Of a stretch of DNA of 64,000 nt, positions 32,531 through 41,808 are shown one piece after another. Position numbers and translations under genes: made by a program. Under the pieces are notes generated by a model. That model was not told where the DNA came from. It did not search any database and worked only from the letters and a program-made list of their open reading frames with translations. The DNA lies in NCBI GenBank assembly GCA_965198905.1, contig OZ240678.1:1798001-1862000 (forward strand), in the 5' to 3' direction. Source of the stretch: CAHJWH01 sp965198905 (GTDB taxonomy: Bacteria; Pseudomonadota; Alphaproteobacteria; Caulobacterales; Caulobacteraceae). How positions within the stretch are numbered: the stretch's first letter is position 1; each line of letters begins with the position of its first letter.

Positions 32531-33744
32531 GCGTGCGCCCAGAGCCGGCACTCCATCCGCTCCCAACCCTGGTCGTAGCCGTTGGTGTCCCAACCGTAGA
32601 GGAGCTCCACCCGCCTGAAGCCGACCTTGAGCAGGGCGTCGCGGAGCGCGATGGCGCTCGGCGCCCAGAGCGTGGTGTTGTCGCCCCGGCCATCGCCCGG
32701 TCCGTAGAAGTGCCAGACCGAGCTCGCCAGGCTCGCGCAATACTCCATCCCCAGCGTCTCGACGATCAGGGTCTCCCGCGTCAGCTCGAACGCGCGCCTC
32801 AGCAGGGCGATGGGGTTTTCGTGGTGATACAGGACCCCCAGCAGCAGCACGATGTCGTGCGGCTCCAGGGGCGTGGTCTCCACCGGGCCGAACACGGGCT
32901 CGACCTTGCTCCCGAGCACGGCGCGGGTGTGGTCGAACAGGACGCGCCCGGGCTGGCCCGCCGGGTCGTTGATCGGGAAGGGCGCCAGATAGCTCTCCGG
33001 CGCCAGACCCTGCGCCTGCTGCTCCACCTGCCAGGCCCAGACCAGCGGATAGTTGACCATCCAGGAATAGTAGTCGTTGGAGGTGACGCGCTCAGCGCCC
33101 CGCCGCTCGGCCTCGAACGAGAACCAGCCGGCATAGGCCCCGATGTCCAGCACCGACTTGCCCTGCAGGTCGGGCCAGTGGATCCTCAGCATCTCGCGCG
33201 CGGTGATCAGCGCGGTCTTGGGGTCGCCCGGCAGGAAGGCGTCGCCGGTGTCCACCGAGTGGAAGAAGGTCCCTTCCATCTCGGGCGTCCCGAACGCGGC
33301 GAGATCGGCGCCCTCGCTTCGCAGCAGGTCGCGCGGCCGCGCCTGACGGATCACCGACACCGCCAGCGCCTCGCCGCGCTCACCTTCGCCCCGGCCCATC
33401 AGCGCCTCGGCCCGCCAGAGGCGGACGCTGAGGTTGTCGGGCAGGGCGGTCGCGGCGCGGTCCAGCCCCTCCGTCAGGGTCGCCAGATCGCCGGTGGGCG
33501 CCAGGCCCGGCCGGCGACCGGTGATCTCCACGATCACATCCAGCGCCTCTGGCGCCTCGCGCTCGCCGAGCGCCGCCAGCGCGGACGCCAAGTGCAGCCT
33601 GTCGCGGTAGTTGCGGGTCAGCGGATTGCCCGGATGACCCGGCTCGAACGGCGGTGGGGGCGGGGGCGCAGGCGGCGGGGGATTGATCAGGCATTCCAGG
33701 CGTCGCTTGACGCTAGCGAGTGTAGGCACGCGCAATCTCACCAA
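32521..33744 (-). CDS. SAM-dependent methyltransferase, CmoB-like (DUF1698) type
   Basis: 407 residues. After a proline tract (NPPPPAPPPPPPFEP) and a helical section of about 80 residues come a CmoB-like region MEGTFFHSVDTGDAFLPGDP and a Rossmann SAM domain with VLDIGAYAGWFSFEAERRGA (near 196), TSNDYYSW and HDIVLLLGVLYHHENPIALL. CmoB itself is a tRNA uridine carboxymethyltransferase; this protein differs in its N-terminus and is more likely a methyltransferase for a sugar or lipid, given the overlapping glycosyltransferase gene. Exact substrate unknown. Confidence 0.82.
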   Translation of the reverse strand: MVRLRVPTLASVKRRLECLINPPPPAPPPPPPFEPGHPGNPLTRNYRDRLHLASALAALGEREAPEALDVIVEITGRRPGLAPTGDLATLTEGLDRAATALPDNLSVRLWRAEALMGRGEGERGEALAVSVIRQARPRDLLRSEGADLAAFGTPEMEGTFFHSVDTGDAFLPGDPKTALITAREMLRIHWPDLQGKSVLDIGAYAGWFSFEAERRGAERVTSNDYYSWMVNYPLVWAWQVEQQAQGLAPESYLAPFPINDPAGQPGRVLFDHTRAVLGSKVEPVFGPVETTPLEPHDIVLLLGVLYHHENPIALLRRAFELTRETLIVETLGMEYCASLASSVWHFYGPGDGRGDNTTLWAPSAIALRDALLKVGFRRVELLYGWDTNGYDQGWERMECRLWAHAYR

Positions 33745-33776
33745 CCTTGCAGGACCGGCCTCTGTCCCTGACGCCG

Positions 33777-34019
33777 CTACTTCGCCCCGTCCAGGGCCCG
33801 GGCCTCTTCGGGCAGCATGACCGGGACGCCGTCGCGGATCGGATAGGCCAGGCCCGCCGCGCGGCTGATCAACTCGTGGGCCTCGCGGTCATACTCCAGC
33901 GGGGTGTGGGTCACCGGGCATACCAGCACCTCCAGCAGCCGCGGATCGACGTCGCCAGAACGAGGCGCGGTAGAACGGGGGGCGGTGTCGCGGGTCTTGC
34001 CGGGGGAGGAGGCGCTCAT
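33777..34019 (-). CDS. Trm112-family protein
   Basis: 80 residues. The core VDPRLLEVLVCPVTHTPLEY then AYPIRDGVPVMLPEEAR is the Trm112/YcaR zinc-ribbon-like fold, although only one of the usual four cysteines is present, so zinc binding is probably lost. Family members are partners of methyltransferases or of unknown role in bacteria. It lies 9 bases after the LON-domain gene in an operon cnoX, LON, trm112. Confidence 0.9.
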   Translation of the reverse strand: MSASSPGKTRDTAPRSTAPRSGDVDPRLLEVLVCPVTHTPLEYDREAHELISRAAGLAYPIRDGVPVMLPEEARALDGAK

Positions 34020-34028
34020 GGCTGGTCC

Positions 34029-34694
34029 TTATTGCATGGAGGGGGCTTCGTCATCCTCGGCCAGCCCTCCCGCCGCGCCCATCTGCAGCAGCGCCACCAG
34101 CACCGCCCGGCGATCCTCCACCGCCACCGCCTCCAGCAGGGCCTGCTTTTCCGCCGTCTCGAACGGCAGGGCCATGGACAGGCTGTTGGTCAGCGCCTCC
34201 ATCGGCGCCTCCTTGGCCTGGCTCCAGTCCAGCTCCAGCCCCCGTCCGTCCAGATAGGCCTTCAGCGACGCCAGCAGCTCGGGCCGGCCGGGCTCCAGCT
34301 CCGCGTCGTCGAGCGCCTCCAGGTCGGCCTCGAAGGTGGCGTAGTCGGCGCGGACCTGGCGATAGGGCGTCTGGGTCGACGGCTCGGCCACCAGCCGAAA
34401 ACGGCAGACGCCGGTGAGCGTCAGCAGATAGCGCCCGTCCGAGGTCTCCGCATAGCTGGTGATCCGCCCCGCACAGCCCACCGCCGCCAGCGCCGGGTTG
34501 TCCTTGGCCCCGCCGGCCCGGGTCTGGATCATGCCGATGATCCGCTCCCCCGCCATGGCGTCGTCGATCATGTTCAGATAGCGCGGCTCGAAGATGTTCA
34601 ACGGCAGCTGGCCGTGCGGCAGCAGCAGCGCCCCATCCAGCGGAAAGATCGGGATCAGCTGGGGCAGGTCGGCCGCGTGGCGATAGCTGGCCAT
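34029..34694 (-). CDS. LON substrate-binding-domain protein (no protease domain)
   Basis: 221 residues corresponding to the N-terminal substrate-binding domain of Lon: DLPQLIPIFPLDGALLLPHG, QLPLNIFEPRYLNMIDDAMA, IIGMIQTR, and GRITSYAETSDGRYLLTLTG. The ATPase and protease parts are absent. Function is unknown, possibly peptide or partner binding. I start it at MASYRHAADL (34694), 11 bases after the upstream gene stop; a longer frame into that gene has a composition of a shadow. Proteins of this type commonly follow cnoX in caulobacteria, as here. Confidence 0.92.
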   Translation of the reverse strand: MASYRHAADLPQLIPIFPLDGALLLPHGQLPLNIFEPRYLNMIDDAMAGERIIGMIQTRAGGAKDNPALAAVGCAGRITSYAETSDGRYLLTLTGVCRFRLVAEPSTQTPYRQVRADYATFEADLEALDDAELEPGRPELLASLKAYLDGRGLELDWSQAKEAPMEALTNSLSMALPFETAEKQALLEAVAVEDRRAVLVALLQMGAAGGLAEDDEAPSMQ

Positions 34695-34705
34695 CGCCTC
34701 CACCC

Positions 34706-35722
34706 TCACGCGAACAGGATGGAGGAGAGGCGCTTGCGACCCGATCGCGCCACCTCCGACATCGGCCCCGCCGCCTCGAACACCGTCAGCAGCTGCTTGC
34801 GCGCCGCCTCCTCGTGCCACATCCGGTCCCGCTCCAGGATGGTCAGCAGGTGGTCGGCGGAGGCGTCGAAGCGGCCCTGGCCGGCCAGCAGCTTCGCCAG
34901 CTCAAAGCGCGCCTCGTGGTCGTCGGCGTCGGCGGCCAGGCGGCTCTCGAAGGCCTGCGCCTCGGCGGACGAGCCCGGCGCATCGGCGGAAAGCGCCAGG
35001 GCGGCGCGCACGCTCACAAGCTCCGGGTCCTTGGCGTCGGCGGGGGCCATGTCCACGACCTCGCGGGCGCGATCAGCGTCGCCCCCGGCCAGATAGCAGC
35101 GCGCCAGACCCGCGATGGCCTTCACGTTGTCGGGCTCGGCCTGCAGCACCGCGGCGTAGGCCTGGGCCGCGCCGCCCATGTCGCCGACGTCCAGGCTCTC
35201 CTTGGCCATGGCCAGCATCTCGTCCGCGTCGGACGGACCGGCGGGGCCGGCGAGCCGGTCGACGAACGCCTTGACCTGGCTTTCGGGCAACGCGCCCTGG
35301 AAGCCGTCGATCGGCTGGCCGTTGTCGAAGGCGTAGACGGTAGGGATCGATTGCACCTTGAGCTGGGCGGCGATGCGGGGGTTCTGGTCGATATCGACCT
35401 TGACCATGCGCACGGCCCCCTTGGCGGCGCGGACCGCACGCTCCAGGGCCGGGCCCAGCTGCTTGCAGGGGCCGCACCAGGGCGCCCAGAAGTCCACGAT
35501 CACCGGACCTGCGCGGGACGCCTCGATCACGTCGGCCATGAAGGTGGCGTCTGTGGCGTCCTTGATCAGCTCGTCGTCGCCGGCGCCCACGGCGGGGCCG
35601 GCCACGCCGCCCGGCTGGGCCATGGGCTGGGGCGGCGGCTTGGGCGCGAAGCCCACCAGGCCGGGGGGAGCGGCGGCCGGGGTCGCGCCGGGACCGCCGG
35701 GGCGGGTCTTGTTGCCAAGCAT
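34706..35722 (-). CDS. cnoX: Thioredoxin-TPR co-chaperone CnoX (YbbN) family
   Basis: 338 residues. A Pro/Gly/Ala-rich N-terminus (1-45) precedes a thioredoxin domain with an intact WCGPC motif (near 81-85) and SIPTVYAF cis-proline loop, then TPR-like helical repeats to the end (AQAYAAVLQAEPDNVKAIAG). CnoX holds unfolded or chlorine-stressed proteins and passes them to GroEL/DnaK. E. coli CnoX lacks the CxxC pair, whereas this one keeps it, as in the Caulobacter protein. First gene of an operon with the LON-domain and Trm112 genes. Confidence 0.93.
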   Translation of the reverse strand: MLGNKTRPGGPGATPAAAPPGLVGFAPKPPPQPMAQPGGVAGPAVGAGDDELIKDATDATFMADVIEASRAGPVIVDFWAPWCGPCKQLGPALERAVRAAKGAVRMVKVDIDQNPRIAAQLKVQSIPTVYAFDNGQPIDGFQGALPESQVKAFVDRLAGPAGPSDADEMLAMAKESLDVGDMGGAAQAYAAVLQAEPDNVKAIAGLARCYLAGGDADRAREVVDMAPADAKDPELVSVRAALALSADAPGSSAEAQAFESRLAADADDHEARFELAKLLAGQGRFDASADHLLTILERDRMWHEEAARKQLLTVFEAAGPMSEVARSGRKRLSSILFA

Positions 35723-35828
35723 GGTGGGTTCTCTTCCTGTGGCCCGTCGCCGCTAAGATGGGCCACGGGCTCGCGGCTCGCAATCGGCCCGGCGATCTTC
35801 TCCCCGGCGCCGCGGGAGAGACCCGGCC

Positions 35829-36701
35829 TCACCAGGCCAGTTCGCCCATCACATAGGTCGCGCTCGCCCCCACGCCGGCCAGCAGCGCCTCGGTCCGCGC
35901 CAGCGAGAGCTGGCCGTCCGCCTCCACCACCTCGCCCGCGTGAACGCCGCTGGCGGCGGTGAACAGCACGTCGAGCCCCTGGGCGTTGGCCCCCTCCACA
36001 TCGGTGCGCAGCCCGTCGCCGAGCGCCAGCAGCCGCCCCCGGTCCGGCGCGCGGCCGAGCCGGCGTTCCGCCTCGGCGTAGGCGAGATCGTAGATCGGCG
36101 CATAGGGCTTGCCGGCCATCACCACCTCGCCCCCGAACTCGGCGTACACGTCGGCCAGGGCGCCGGCGCAGTAGATGGTCTTGTCCCCGCGCTGCACCCG
36201 CCGGTCGGGGTTGGCGCAGACCATCACCAGCCCCCGGTCCACGCACACCCGCAGCCGGGCGCGGAAGTCGTCCGGCGTCTCGATGTCGTCGTCGAACAGG
36301 CCGGTGCAGGAAACGAAGGCCGCCTCTTCCGGCACCTCGGCGAACCTGATCCCGGTCCCCTCGTACAGCCCGGCGTCGCGCATCGGCCCCACCGCCCAGG
36401 CCGGCCCCGGCGCGCGCGCCTTCAGCTCCCGCCACGTCGCGTCGCCGGAGGTGACCACGCTCGTCCAGGCCTCGTCCGGCACGCCGAGCGCCGCCAACTG
36501 CAACGCCACGTCCCCCCCGCGCCGGGGCGAGTTGGACACCAGCACCACCGGCCCCCGCTCGGCCCGAAACCGCGCCAGCGCCGCGCACCCCGGCACAAAA
36601 GGCGCCCGCCCGTTATGCACCACCCCCCACACGTCACAGAACAGGGCGTCGTAACGCTCGGCCACCTGATGCAGGCCGGCGAGCAGGCGGGGCGTGGTCA
36701 T
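35829..36701 (-). CDS. HAD-superfamily hydrolase, subclass IIA (TIGR01459 type)
   Basis: 290 residues. HAD motif I is FCDVWGVVHNGRAPF with the nucleophile Asp at 23 (DVWG instead of the usual DxDG, as in this family); motif II VLVSNSPRR; C2-cap region; motif III near GKPYAPIYDLA; motif IV LLALGDGLRTDVEGANAQGL. The substrate is unknown; related NagD-type enzymes hydrolyse phosphate from nucleotides or sugars. Alphaproteobacteria widely carry this gene as a single copy. It is 107 bases from the cnoX operon. Confidence 0.92.
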   Translation of the reverse strand: MTTPRLLAGLHQVAERYDALFCDVWGVVHNGRAPFVPGCAALARFRAERGPVVLVSNSPRRGGDVALQLAALGVPDEAWTSVVTSGDATWRELKARAPGPAWAVGPMRDAGLYEGTGIRFAEVPEEAAFVSCTGLFDDDIETPDDFRARLRVCVDRGLVMVCANPDRRVQRGDKTIYCAGALADVYAEFGGEVVMAGKPYAPIYDLAYAEAERRLGRAPDRGRLLALGDGLRTDVEGANAQGLDVLFTAASGVHAGEVVEADGQLSLARTEALLAGVGASATYVMGELAW

Positions 36702-37226
36702 AGGGCGGGGCGCTAGCGGGCGCAGACGCCAGGGTCAACGGCGAGGCGTCATCCGCAGGACGCCATCTCTCCTCCCCCGTGGCGCGGGGAAGGTGGCGGC
36801 GAGGCCGACGGAGGGGGCGTCCCCACGGTCAAGGCCTGAAGGTCGAGGATCACCCAACCCACCACGTCTCCAACCCGCCCGCCCGCGACGTCCCCTCCGT
36901 CACGGCGCAGATCGCGCCGCGCCACCTCCCCCGCTTCGCAGGGGAGGAGAAGACGCTGCACCCTCTCCTGATCCCCTCCCCCAGCCCCAGCCCCACCCCT
37001 GCGCTCGACGCAGCCGCGGGCCAGGTCGAACTTTGATCGAAGGGACGCGCCCCGCGTCCCGACGCCCACGCGTCAGCCGCCGCGTGGAAGGCGCGGGTCA
37101 AGGTCGAACCTGCAAGGCTCGCCCGCGGCACGCGGGTCGCCTTGACGCGCCCGAGCACGGTGGCGCACCATGTCCGCTTGTGGGCGTAAGGGTCAGGGCA
37201 GTCTTCGACCCTGAGCGGACCCCCGC
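36702..37226. other. Gene-free stretch containing a palindromic repeat and probable decayed DNA
   Basis: Nothing convincing is encoded in these 525 bases. The first half (36769-36948) is a large palindromic repeat. The second half has short overlapping ORFs on both strands rich in Ala/Arg without a recognisable domain, and an inverted pair gtcaaggtcgaacc/gtcgccttgac around 37098-37145. I see no RNA gene. Confidence 0.5.
36769..36948. repeat. Palindromic repeat, family D, about 180 bp
   Basis: Starts with cctcccccgtggcgcgggga and ends with cctcccccgcttcgcagggg, with inner arms gccgacggagggggcg and cgtcccctccgtcacggcgc. Same style as families B and C but a different centre. Confidence 0.75.
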
Positions 37227-38237
37227 TTATTCTTCCAGCACGCCAAGAGGGATCGTGCAGAAGCCCGACCGTCTGGCGTGTTCGGCGACGTCACCGCCTA
37301 TATGCTCGGCGACAGAACACATCCGCTTAGGAGGGAGCTCGACCAAGCCAAACGGAGGGGCTCTGGATTGAACCTGACGGGCGAGCAGATCACTCAATGG
37401 CCTTGCATAAGGTTGAGCGACGGTTCCAGCCATTCCGAGGGCGAAGGCTAGCCCATAGAGCTTGTCGCGGTCTTCGATCGTCACAACTCCGGTGCTCCGA
37501 GATCTCAGTAGAAGGCCGTCCATCATTTCCTGAATTCGGGGGAGCGCGAGCGCCGGCCGCGCGGCGGCGGCGATCTGTGCTGCGCCGACCCCAAGTTTGC
37601 TGGACGTCGACATTTCAGAGAGAGCGCGGGACAACCATGGAGAGGCGACCTCGCCGTACTCGGCGAGCACAAGCCGGGCGTACGGCCGGAGGTCATGACG
37701 CAGAACATTGCTTGGTATCTCGCTATCATTGAAGGCGCTTCGCGCTACGGCCTGAACGATCCTGGGGTCTCGGGGACCAAGTTGCTCCGCTAACGCCAGC
37801 TCATCCTCGAATAGGAACGGCGCGTCGAAGACCCCGGCCTTCAGAGCGGCGTTCGAAATCTCTTTGAACATGTCAGCGCGCGCGCACCTCGGTGAGGAAA
37901 GCTTCTGCTGACTCGGTACTTCGTCTCTTGTCCCTGGATGGGCGAAATATGAAACGGCGCTGTGGCTCGCAGGGCTCCATGTATAATAAGGAAAATCCTC
38001 AAGTACCCCAAACATTGCCTCGTCCTGGCGTCGTTCGATTTCAGTGGACGGAACGCATCGGAACGGAGTGGCCCAGAGCGGGGCGCGCAGCCTGTCACCA
38101 TTCGCTTGAACTTCTGCGACTCTCCGACGCTGGACGTTGCGATGGGCGGTGATGAGATGGTCGCGAATAGAGAAGCCGCTAACGCCGCCGACGATCAACA
38201 TCGCGGCTAAGATGAGTAAGAAGGTTCGACGGCGCAT
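37227..38237 (-). CDS. Hypothetical membrane-anchored protein, 336 residues
   Basis: No family recognised. The N-terminus (MRRRTFLLILAAMLIVGGVS) is a signal anchor; the rest is helical and probably periplasmic, with several paired cysteines (RCVPS, SSPRCARADM, KRMCSV, SGFCTIP). The region is AT-richer than its neighbours and uses less extreme codons, which suggests acquisition. The start at 38237 is chosen because it begins the hydrophobic segment; the frame opens at 38291. Monocistronic, upstream of the infB terminator region. Confidence 0.65.
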   Translation of the reverse strand: MRRRTFLLILAAMLIVGGVSGFSIRDHLITAHRNVQRRRVAEVQANGDRLRAPLWATPFRCVPSTEIERRQDEAMFGVLEDFPYYTWSPASHSAVSYFAHPGTRDEVPSQQKLSSPRCARADMFKEISNAALKAGVFDAPFLFEDELALAEQLGPRDPRIVQAVARSAFNDSEIPSNVLRHDLRPYARLVLAEYGEVASPWLSRALSEMSTSSKLGVGAAQIAAAARPALALPRIQEMMDGLLLRSRSTGVVTIEDRDKLYGLAFALGMAGTVAQPYARPLSDLLARQVQSRAPPFGLVELPPKRMCSVAEHIGGDVAEHARRSGFCTIPLGVLEE

Positions 38238-38376
38238 AACTGCGGGATAGCAGGTTCGAGTTAACGTCCAGCTTGCAAGGATGATCTGCAACGGTCCGGG
38301 TTGAACGGCAGAAATCCACCCTCAGCAGACGCACAAATCGTCCGCTCCCGGGAAGAAGGCTAATCAAATCCGGCGC

Positions 38377-38410
38377 AAAGAAAAGGGCGCGGACCTCACG
38401 ATCCACGCCC
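38377..38410 (-). terminator. Intrinsic terminator after infB
   Basis: On the minus strand a 9-bp stem (GGGCGTGGA / TCCGCGCCC with one G-T pair, 8-base loop) is followed by TTTTCTTT. It starts 25 bases after the infB stop and so ends the rimP-nusA-ylxR-infB operon; rbfA and truB are not in this operon here. Confidence 0.88.
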
Positions 38411-38434
38411 CCGATCTTCAGCTCCAGCGCCGTC

Positions 38435-41400
38435 CTATAACGACCGCGCCACCGTCTCCACGGTGAAGCATTCGATCGTATCCCCGACCTTTATGTCCTG
38501 GTTCAGGTAGTTCATGCCGCATTCGTAGCCGCTCGTAACCTCGGCCACGTCGTCCTTGAAGCGGCGCAGCGTCTGCAGGTTGCCGAGTTCGACCACCACG
38601 ATGTCGTCGCGCAGCACCCGGACCTTCGCACCGCGCCGGACCACGCCTTCGGTGACGCGACAGCCGGCGACGTTGCCGACCTTGGTGATGTTGAACACCT
38701 CCAGCACCAGCGCATTGCCGAGCCAGGTCTCGCGCTGGATCGGCGACAGCATGCCGGACAGCACGCCTTTGATGTCGTCGAGCAGGTCGTAGATGATCGC
38801 GTAGTAGCGGATCTCCACGCCCTCGCGCTCGGCCAGGTCGCGGGCCTGTTTGGAGGCGCGGACGTTGAAGCCGATGATCGGCGCGCCCGAGCCCTTGGCC
38901 AGCTGGACGTCGCTCTCGGTGATCGCTCCGACCGCGGAGTGGATGATCCGGGTCCGGACCTCCTCGTTGCCGAGCTTGTCCAGGCTGCTGATGATGGCTT
39001 CGGTGGAGCCCTGCACGTCGCCCTTGACGACGAGCGCCAGCTCCTTGACCTGCTTGTTCTGCAGCTTGGCCATCATCTCGGCGAGCGAGGCCGAGGCCCC
39101 GCCGCCGCTGATCTGCTTCTCGCGGCGCTGGCGGATGCGGTATTCGGTCAGCTCCCGGGCGCGGGCCTCGCTCTCGACGATGGCGAAGGGCTCGCCGGGC
39201 GAGGGCGCCTGGTCCAGGCCCAGCACTTCCACGGGTTCGGACGGTCCGGCCTCGGTCACCTGCTCGCCACGGTCGTTGACCAGGGCGCGCACCTTGCCCC
39301 AGGCATGGGCGGCCACGATGATGTCGCCGCGCTTCAGCGTGCCGCGCTGGACCAGCACGCTGGCCACCGGACCGCGGCCCTTGTCCAGCTTCGCCTCGAT
39401 CACCGTGCCCTCGGCGGAGCGGTCGGTGTTGGCGCGCAGGTCCATCACCTCGGCCTGCAGCGAGATGGCCTCGATCAGCTCCTCCAGGCCCAGCTTCTGG
39501 GTGGCGGAGACCTCGATCACCTGGGTCTCGCCGCCCAGGCTTTCCACCACGATCTCGTGCTGGAGCAGCTCGTTGATCACCCGGGTGGGGTCGGCGTCGG
39601 GCTTGTCGATCTTGTTCACCGCCACGATGATCGGGGCGCCAGCGGCCTTGGCGTGGTTGATGGCCTCGATGGTCTGGGGCATCACCCCGTCGTCCGCCGC
39701 CACCACCAGCACCACGATGTCGGTGACGTTGGCGCCGCGCGCCCGCATGGCCGAGAAGGCCGCGTGGCCGGGGGTGTCCAGGAAGGTCACCGCCTCGCCG
39801 TTCGCCAGCTTCACCTGATAGGCGCCGATATGCTGGGTGATGCCGCCGTGCTCGCCCTTGGCCACGTCGGCGGAGCGGAGCGCGTCGAGCAGGCTGGTCT
39901 TGCCGTGGTCGACGTGGCCCATCACCGTGACGACGGGGGGGCGGCTGGTGGTGTCGTCCTCGTGGTCGTCGGCGGCCAGGAAGCCGGTCTCCACGTCGCT
40001 TTCAGACACGCGCTTGACGGTGTAGCCGAACTCGCCCGCGATCAGCTCGGCGGTGTCGGCGTCCAGCATGTCGTTCAGGGTCAGCATCGTGCCCTGACGC
40101 ATCAGGTGCTTGATCACCTCGCCCGCCCGGATGGCCATGCGCTGGGCGAGATCGGTCAGGGTGATGGCGTCGGGGATGATCACCTCGCGGACCCGGGCGC
40201 CCTGTTCGGGACCGCCCACGCCCTTGGTGCGCTTTTCCCGCTCCCGCTCCCGGGCCCGGCGGACCGAGGCGAGCGAACGCATCCGCTCGGCGGTGTCGCC
40301 ATCGCCGGCCACGGCCTGGATGGTCAGCCGGCCCTCGCGGCGGACGGGGGCGCCCTTGCCGCGGGACGGAGCCTTGCCGAGGGCGCCGCGGCGGCGATCG
40401 TCCTCATCGCCAGCCCCGCCCGGCCGGCGCTGGCCGGCGTGGGGCGGCGCGGAGCGCGCGGTCTTGGTGAACTCGGGGGCGGAGGGGGCGGCGCTGGGGC
40501 GCAGGCCGCCGCTCGGGCGCGGACCCGCCCCGCCGGGGCTGGCGCGAGGCCCGGCCGGTCGCGGGGCCAGAGCCGAATAGCGCACGGTGCCTTCGCCGGC
40601 GCTGGGGGCGCCCCCGTCCCGGGGACGCGGGGGGCCGTCGCCATAGACGCCCATGCCGGGGGGACGCGTTCCGCCACCGCCGCCGCCGCCCGCACGCGGG
40701 CCGCTGCGGTCGCCAAAGCCGCCGGCGGGGGCGCCTGTGCGCGCGCCAAAGCCGCCGCCGGGAGCGCGCGGGGCGCGGTCGCCGTAGCTTTCGCTGCGCG
40801 CGCCGCCAAAGCCGCCGCTGGCGCCTGCGGGACGGGCCGAACGGTCGCCGTAGCCGCCGCCCGGGGCCGGGCGGGCGGAACGGTCGCCGAAGCCGCCGCC
40901 GGGCGCGCGCGGAGCACGGTCGCCATAGCCGCCGCCGGCCGCCGGCCGCGCAGTACGGTCGCCGAACCCACCGCCGGCCGGGCGCTCAGCCGCGCCTTCC
41001 CGGGGCGGGCGGGCGGCCAGCACGCCTTCGGTGCGAGCCGCCGGGCGCGGAGGGGCCTCGACCTCGTCGGCGCGGCGCGTCTGACCCAGGCGCTCCCAAG
41101 CCTTGGGCTCCGCCGGGACGGCGGGCGCCGCTTCGGCGGGGGGGCTGGAGACAGGAGCGGTGGGCGCAGGCGCGCTGACGGGGGCCGCGCTGACTGCGGC
41201 GGTGACGGGCTTCGGGGCTTCGGGCGCAGGAACCTGGGGCGCGGGAGCGACCGCGACGGGCGTCGGCGCCGGACGCAGAGAAGCCTCCGCCGTTTCACGG
41301 GTGGCGGCGTCTTCGGCTTGGCGTCGGGTGGTCTCGGCGGTGCGGCGGTCCTCGACCTCCCGCGCGGCGTCGACGGCGCGCTGACGCGCGGCGAGCTCGC

Positions 41401-41752
41401 TCTGCGACAGGTTCAGGCCAGCGGCGCCGGACGTGGGGCGCGCGGCGGGGGCCGCAGGCGGCTCGGCGGGACGCGCGGCGACAGGCGCGATCGGCGCAGG
41501 CCGGGGACGGTCCTCGGCGCCGGGAACGCGGCGGCGCTTGGTCTCCACGACCACGGTCTTGGAGCGGCCGTGGCTGAAGTTCTGCCGTACGGTGCCGGAC
41601 GGTATCTGCCCGCCGCCCCGCGGCTTCAGCGTCAGGGGTGCGCGACCGCCGCCTGCTGGAGCTTGTCCCGCCGTACCTGGCGCCGCCGTACCCTGGCCGT
41701 CGGAGCCTTCTCCGCCGGCGTCCTTGCCGTTCTCGTTATCGCCGTCGCTCAT
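38435..41752 (-). CDS. infB: Translation initiation factor IF-2
   Basis: GTPase that delivers initiator fMet-tRNA to the 30S subunit. 1105 residues. The IF2_N region (IPDAITLTDLAQRMAIRAGE) is followed by the G domain with GHVDHGKTSLLDALR (G1), GITQHIGAYQV, DTPGHAAF (G3) and NKIDKPDA (G4), then domains II, III and IV to the end. The N-terminal about 500 residues are low complexity: Ala/Pro-rich, then a Gly/Asp/Arg-rich array (about 255-360) of GGGFGDR and GGYGDR units, longer and more repetitive than in E. coli IF-2. Last gene of the rimP operon. Confidence 0.98.
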   Translation of the reverse strand: MSDGDNENGKDAGGEGSDGQGTAAPGTAGQAPAGGGRAPLTLKPRGGGQIPSGTVRQNFSHGRSKTVVVETKRRRVPGAEDRPRPAPIAPVAARPAEPPAAPAARPTSGAAGLNLSQSELAARQRAVDAAREVEDRRTAETTRRQAEDAATRETAEASLRPAPTPVAVAPAPQVPAPEAPKPVTAAVSAAPVSAPAPTAPVSSPPAEAAPAVPAEPKAWERLGQTRRADEVEAPPRPAARTEGVLAARPPREGAAERPAGGGFGDRTARPAAGGGYGDRAPRAPGGGFGDRSARPAPGGGYGDRSARPAGASGGFGGARSESYGDRAPRAPGGGFGARTGAPAGGFGDRSGPRAGGGGGGGTRPPGMGVYGDGPPRPRDGGAPSAGEGTVRYSALAPRPAGPRASPGGAGPRPSGGLRPSAAPSAPEFTKTARSAPPHAGQRRPGGAGDEDDRRRGALGKAPSRGKGAPVRREGRLTIQAVAGDGDTAERMRSLASVRRAREREREKRTKGVGGPEQGARVREVIIPDAITLTDLAQRMAIRAGEVIKHLMRQGTMLTLNDMLDADTAELIAGEFGYTVKRVSESDVETGFLAADDHEDDTTSRPPVVTVMGHVDHGKTSLLDALRSADVAKGEHGGITQHIGAYQVKLANGEAVTFLDTPGHAAFSAMRARGANVTDIVVLVVAADDGVMPQTIEAINHAKAAGAPIIVAVNKIDKPDADPTRVINELLQHEIVVESLGGETQVIEVSATQKLGLEELIEAISLQAEVMDLRANTDRSAEGTVIEAKLDKGRGPVASVLVQRGTLKRGDIIVAAHAWGKVRALVNDRGEQVTEAGPSEPVEVLGLDQAPSPGEPFAIVESEARARELTEYRIRQRREKQISGGGASASLAEMMAKLQNKQVKELALVVKGDVQGSTEAIISSLDKLGNEEVRTRIIHSAVGAITESDVQLAKGSGAPIIGFNVRASKQARDLAEREGVEIRYYAIIYDLLDDIKGVLSGMLSPIQRETWLGNALVLEVFNITKVGNVAGCRVTEGVVRRGAKVRVLRDDIVVVELGNLQTLRRFKDDVAEVTSGYECGMNYLNQDIKVGDTIECFTVETVARSL

Positions 41753-41808
41753 TCGCTCGCTTTACTCAACGCCGGGCTCGGGGCTCGGCAGTTCTATCGT
41801 CTAGAAAC

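Noticed and set aside
36850..37158. Short minus-strand frame in the gap upstream of the HAD gene
   Set aside because: Alanine/arginine-rich, crosses a palindromic repeat, no start signal and no family.
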